NCBI GenBank assembly: GCA_001799195.1
Contig: MGSU01000282.1
Span: forward strand, 1-5,906
Reading direction: 5' to 3'
Length of the DNA: 5,906 nucleotides
Origin: Deltaproteobacteria bacterium RIFOXYA12_FULL_61_11
Lineage (GTDB): Bacteria > Bdellovibrionota_F > JAHFAK01 > YA12-FULL-61-11
In this document: piece by piece, positions 5,176-5,906 of the stretch
Position numbering within the stretch: position 1 is the stretch's first letter
How the letters are laid out: every line of letters starts with the position of its first letter
The notes under the pieces: generated by a model
What the model was told of the DNA's origin: nothing
What the model saw: only the letters and a program-made list of their open reading frames with translations
Databases searched by the model: none
Translations under genes and position numbers: made by a program

Positions 5176-5906
5176 GTGAGCGTCGACGACCCACGATCCA
5201 TCGCCGCGCGGTTCTTACCCGGTGCCGGACCCCTGGACTGCGAGTCGTATCCCCGGGGGCACATCAACCGCACCTATCTGGTCACCGATCGGAGCGACCG
5301 AGCCAGGTACCTCTTACAACGCATCAACGAACGCGTCTTCCCAGACCCGGTCGCGGTGGTCGAGAACGTAGCCACGGTCACGCGGCACCTGCGGTACAGC
5401 CGAGGAGCGGGTGAGCGGGGCCTCGAGTTGGTGCCACCGCTTCCCGGGACTCGGTATTGGATCCGTGACGAGCAAGGCGGAATCTGGAGGATGAGCCGCT
5501 TCGTCGAGAACACCGAAACGCACACCCGTCCCGCTGGTCCTGAGCAGACAGCCGAGGCAGGCAGGATCGTGGCCGAGTTCCATGCCGCTCTGGCTTCACT
5601 GCCGTGCGGGGCGGTGACCATCGTCCTTACGCATTTCCACGATCCTCCGTGGCGGCACCGGGAATTGCTCGAGGCCGTGGCCCTAGATCCTGTGGGCCGG
5701 GCCGTGGGGATCGCGACCGAACTCGAACTCGTCGCCCGATACAATGCCTTGCGTGAAGCCCTCACCGCCCCGCTCGCCTCGGGCCTCGTGCCGCGACGCC
5801 TTGTCCACAACGACACGAAGCTCGACAATATACTCTTCGATCGCACGACCAGCAGGGCGGTCTGCCTGATCGACCTCGACACCGTGATGCCGGGCACGGT
5901 CCTGTT
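5176..5906 (+). CDS. NahK/APH-type phosphotransferase, predicted sugar 1-kinase, 5' part
   Basis: 243 residues are present; the gene runs off the window, probably lacking about 100-130 residues. It starts at GTG 5176 with GAGGG at 5166-5170, 5 nt upstream. The family is that of N-acetylhexosamine 1-kinase and related aminoglycoside-phosphotransferase folds, which transfer phosphate from ATP to a small molecule. Motifs: GHINRTYLV (residues 29-37), RYLLQRINERVFPDPVAVVENV (about 48-69, nucleotide-binding lobe), the Brenner motif HNDTKLDN (H211, catalytic D213, N218), and LIDLDTVMPGTV (metal-binding D233/D235). GHINDTY, LQRIN..VF and HNDTKLNN are hallmarks of the NahK-like branch rather than of resistance enzymes. 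TTGGCC-N18-TAGACA (5118-5147) could be a weak promoter. The true substrate may be an amino sugar, but the neighbours do not settle it. Confidence 0.85.
   Translation, partial: MSVDDPRSIAARFLPGAGPLDCESYPRGHINRTYLVTDRSDRARYLLQRINERVFPDPVAVVENVATVTRHLRYSRGAGERGLELVPPLPGTRYWIRDEQGGIWRMSRFVENTETHTRPAGPEQTAEAGRIVAEFHAALASLPCGAVTIVLTHFHDPPWRHRELLEAVALDPVGRAVGIATELELVARYNALREALTAPLASGLVPRRLVHNDTKLDNILFDRTTSRAVCLIDLDTVMPGTVL

Noticed and set aside
5274-5897. 207-residue minus-strand open frame opposite the kinase
   Set aside because: The + strand frame carries full kinase motifs; the minus frame is Ser/Arg/Thr-rich without motifs.

Overview
The window is compact, GC-rich (roughly 60% by eye) bacterial DNA. 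It has short intergenic gaps, good Shine-Dalgarno sites, a lipoprotein and a small predicted outer-membrane protein, so the host is probably Gram-negative. I could not assign a phylum. I see no rRNA, tRNA, CRISPR array, transposase or plasmid gene.

Left part (1-3086): the C-terminal end of a HI0933/BaiN-type flavoprotein enters on the + strand and stops at 434. It runs tail to tail into a minus-strand pair. That pair is a membrane glycosyltransferase of the ArnT/PMT type (about 2882 down to 1269) followed 44 bases later by a haloalkane-dehalogenase-like alpha/beta hydrolase (1224 down to 346). The two 3' ends overlap by 89 bp. The hydrolase keeps the nucleophile, the acid and the halide-binding residues of haloalkane dehalogenases, but Asn stands where the catalytic His is expected.

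Middle (2883-3647): a 204-bp divergent spacer separates the glycosyltransferase from a small HD-domain phosphohydrolase-like gene on the + strand. The spacer holds a perfect 15-bp odd palindrome and two shorter inverted repeats, which are candidate operator sites.

Right part (3648-5906, all + strand): a consensus -35 box heads a leader with alternative stems. Next come a 233-aa lipoprotein of unknown function, a short GNRA-capped hairpin and a 159-aa secreted beta-strand-rich protein of unknown function. A C-rich, G-poor stretch follows, and then the 5' part of a NahK/APH-type sugar-kinase-like phosphotransferase that begins at GTG and runs off the edge. The lipoprotein and the beta-strand protein probably share a transcript and both act in the envelope. 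No single pathway clearly links all the genes.

No clearly new multi-gene system is visible. The most interesting points are the altered hydrolase active site inside a gene overlap, the palindromic divergent spacer, and the uncharacterised lipoprotein/outer-membrane protein pair.
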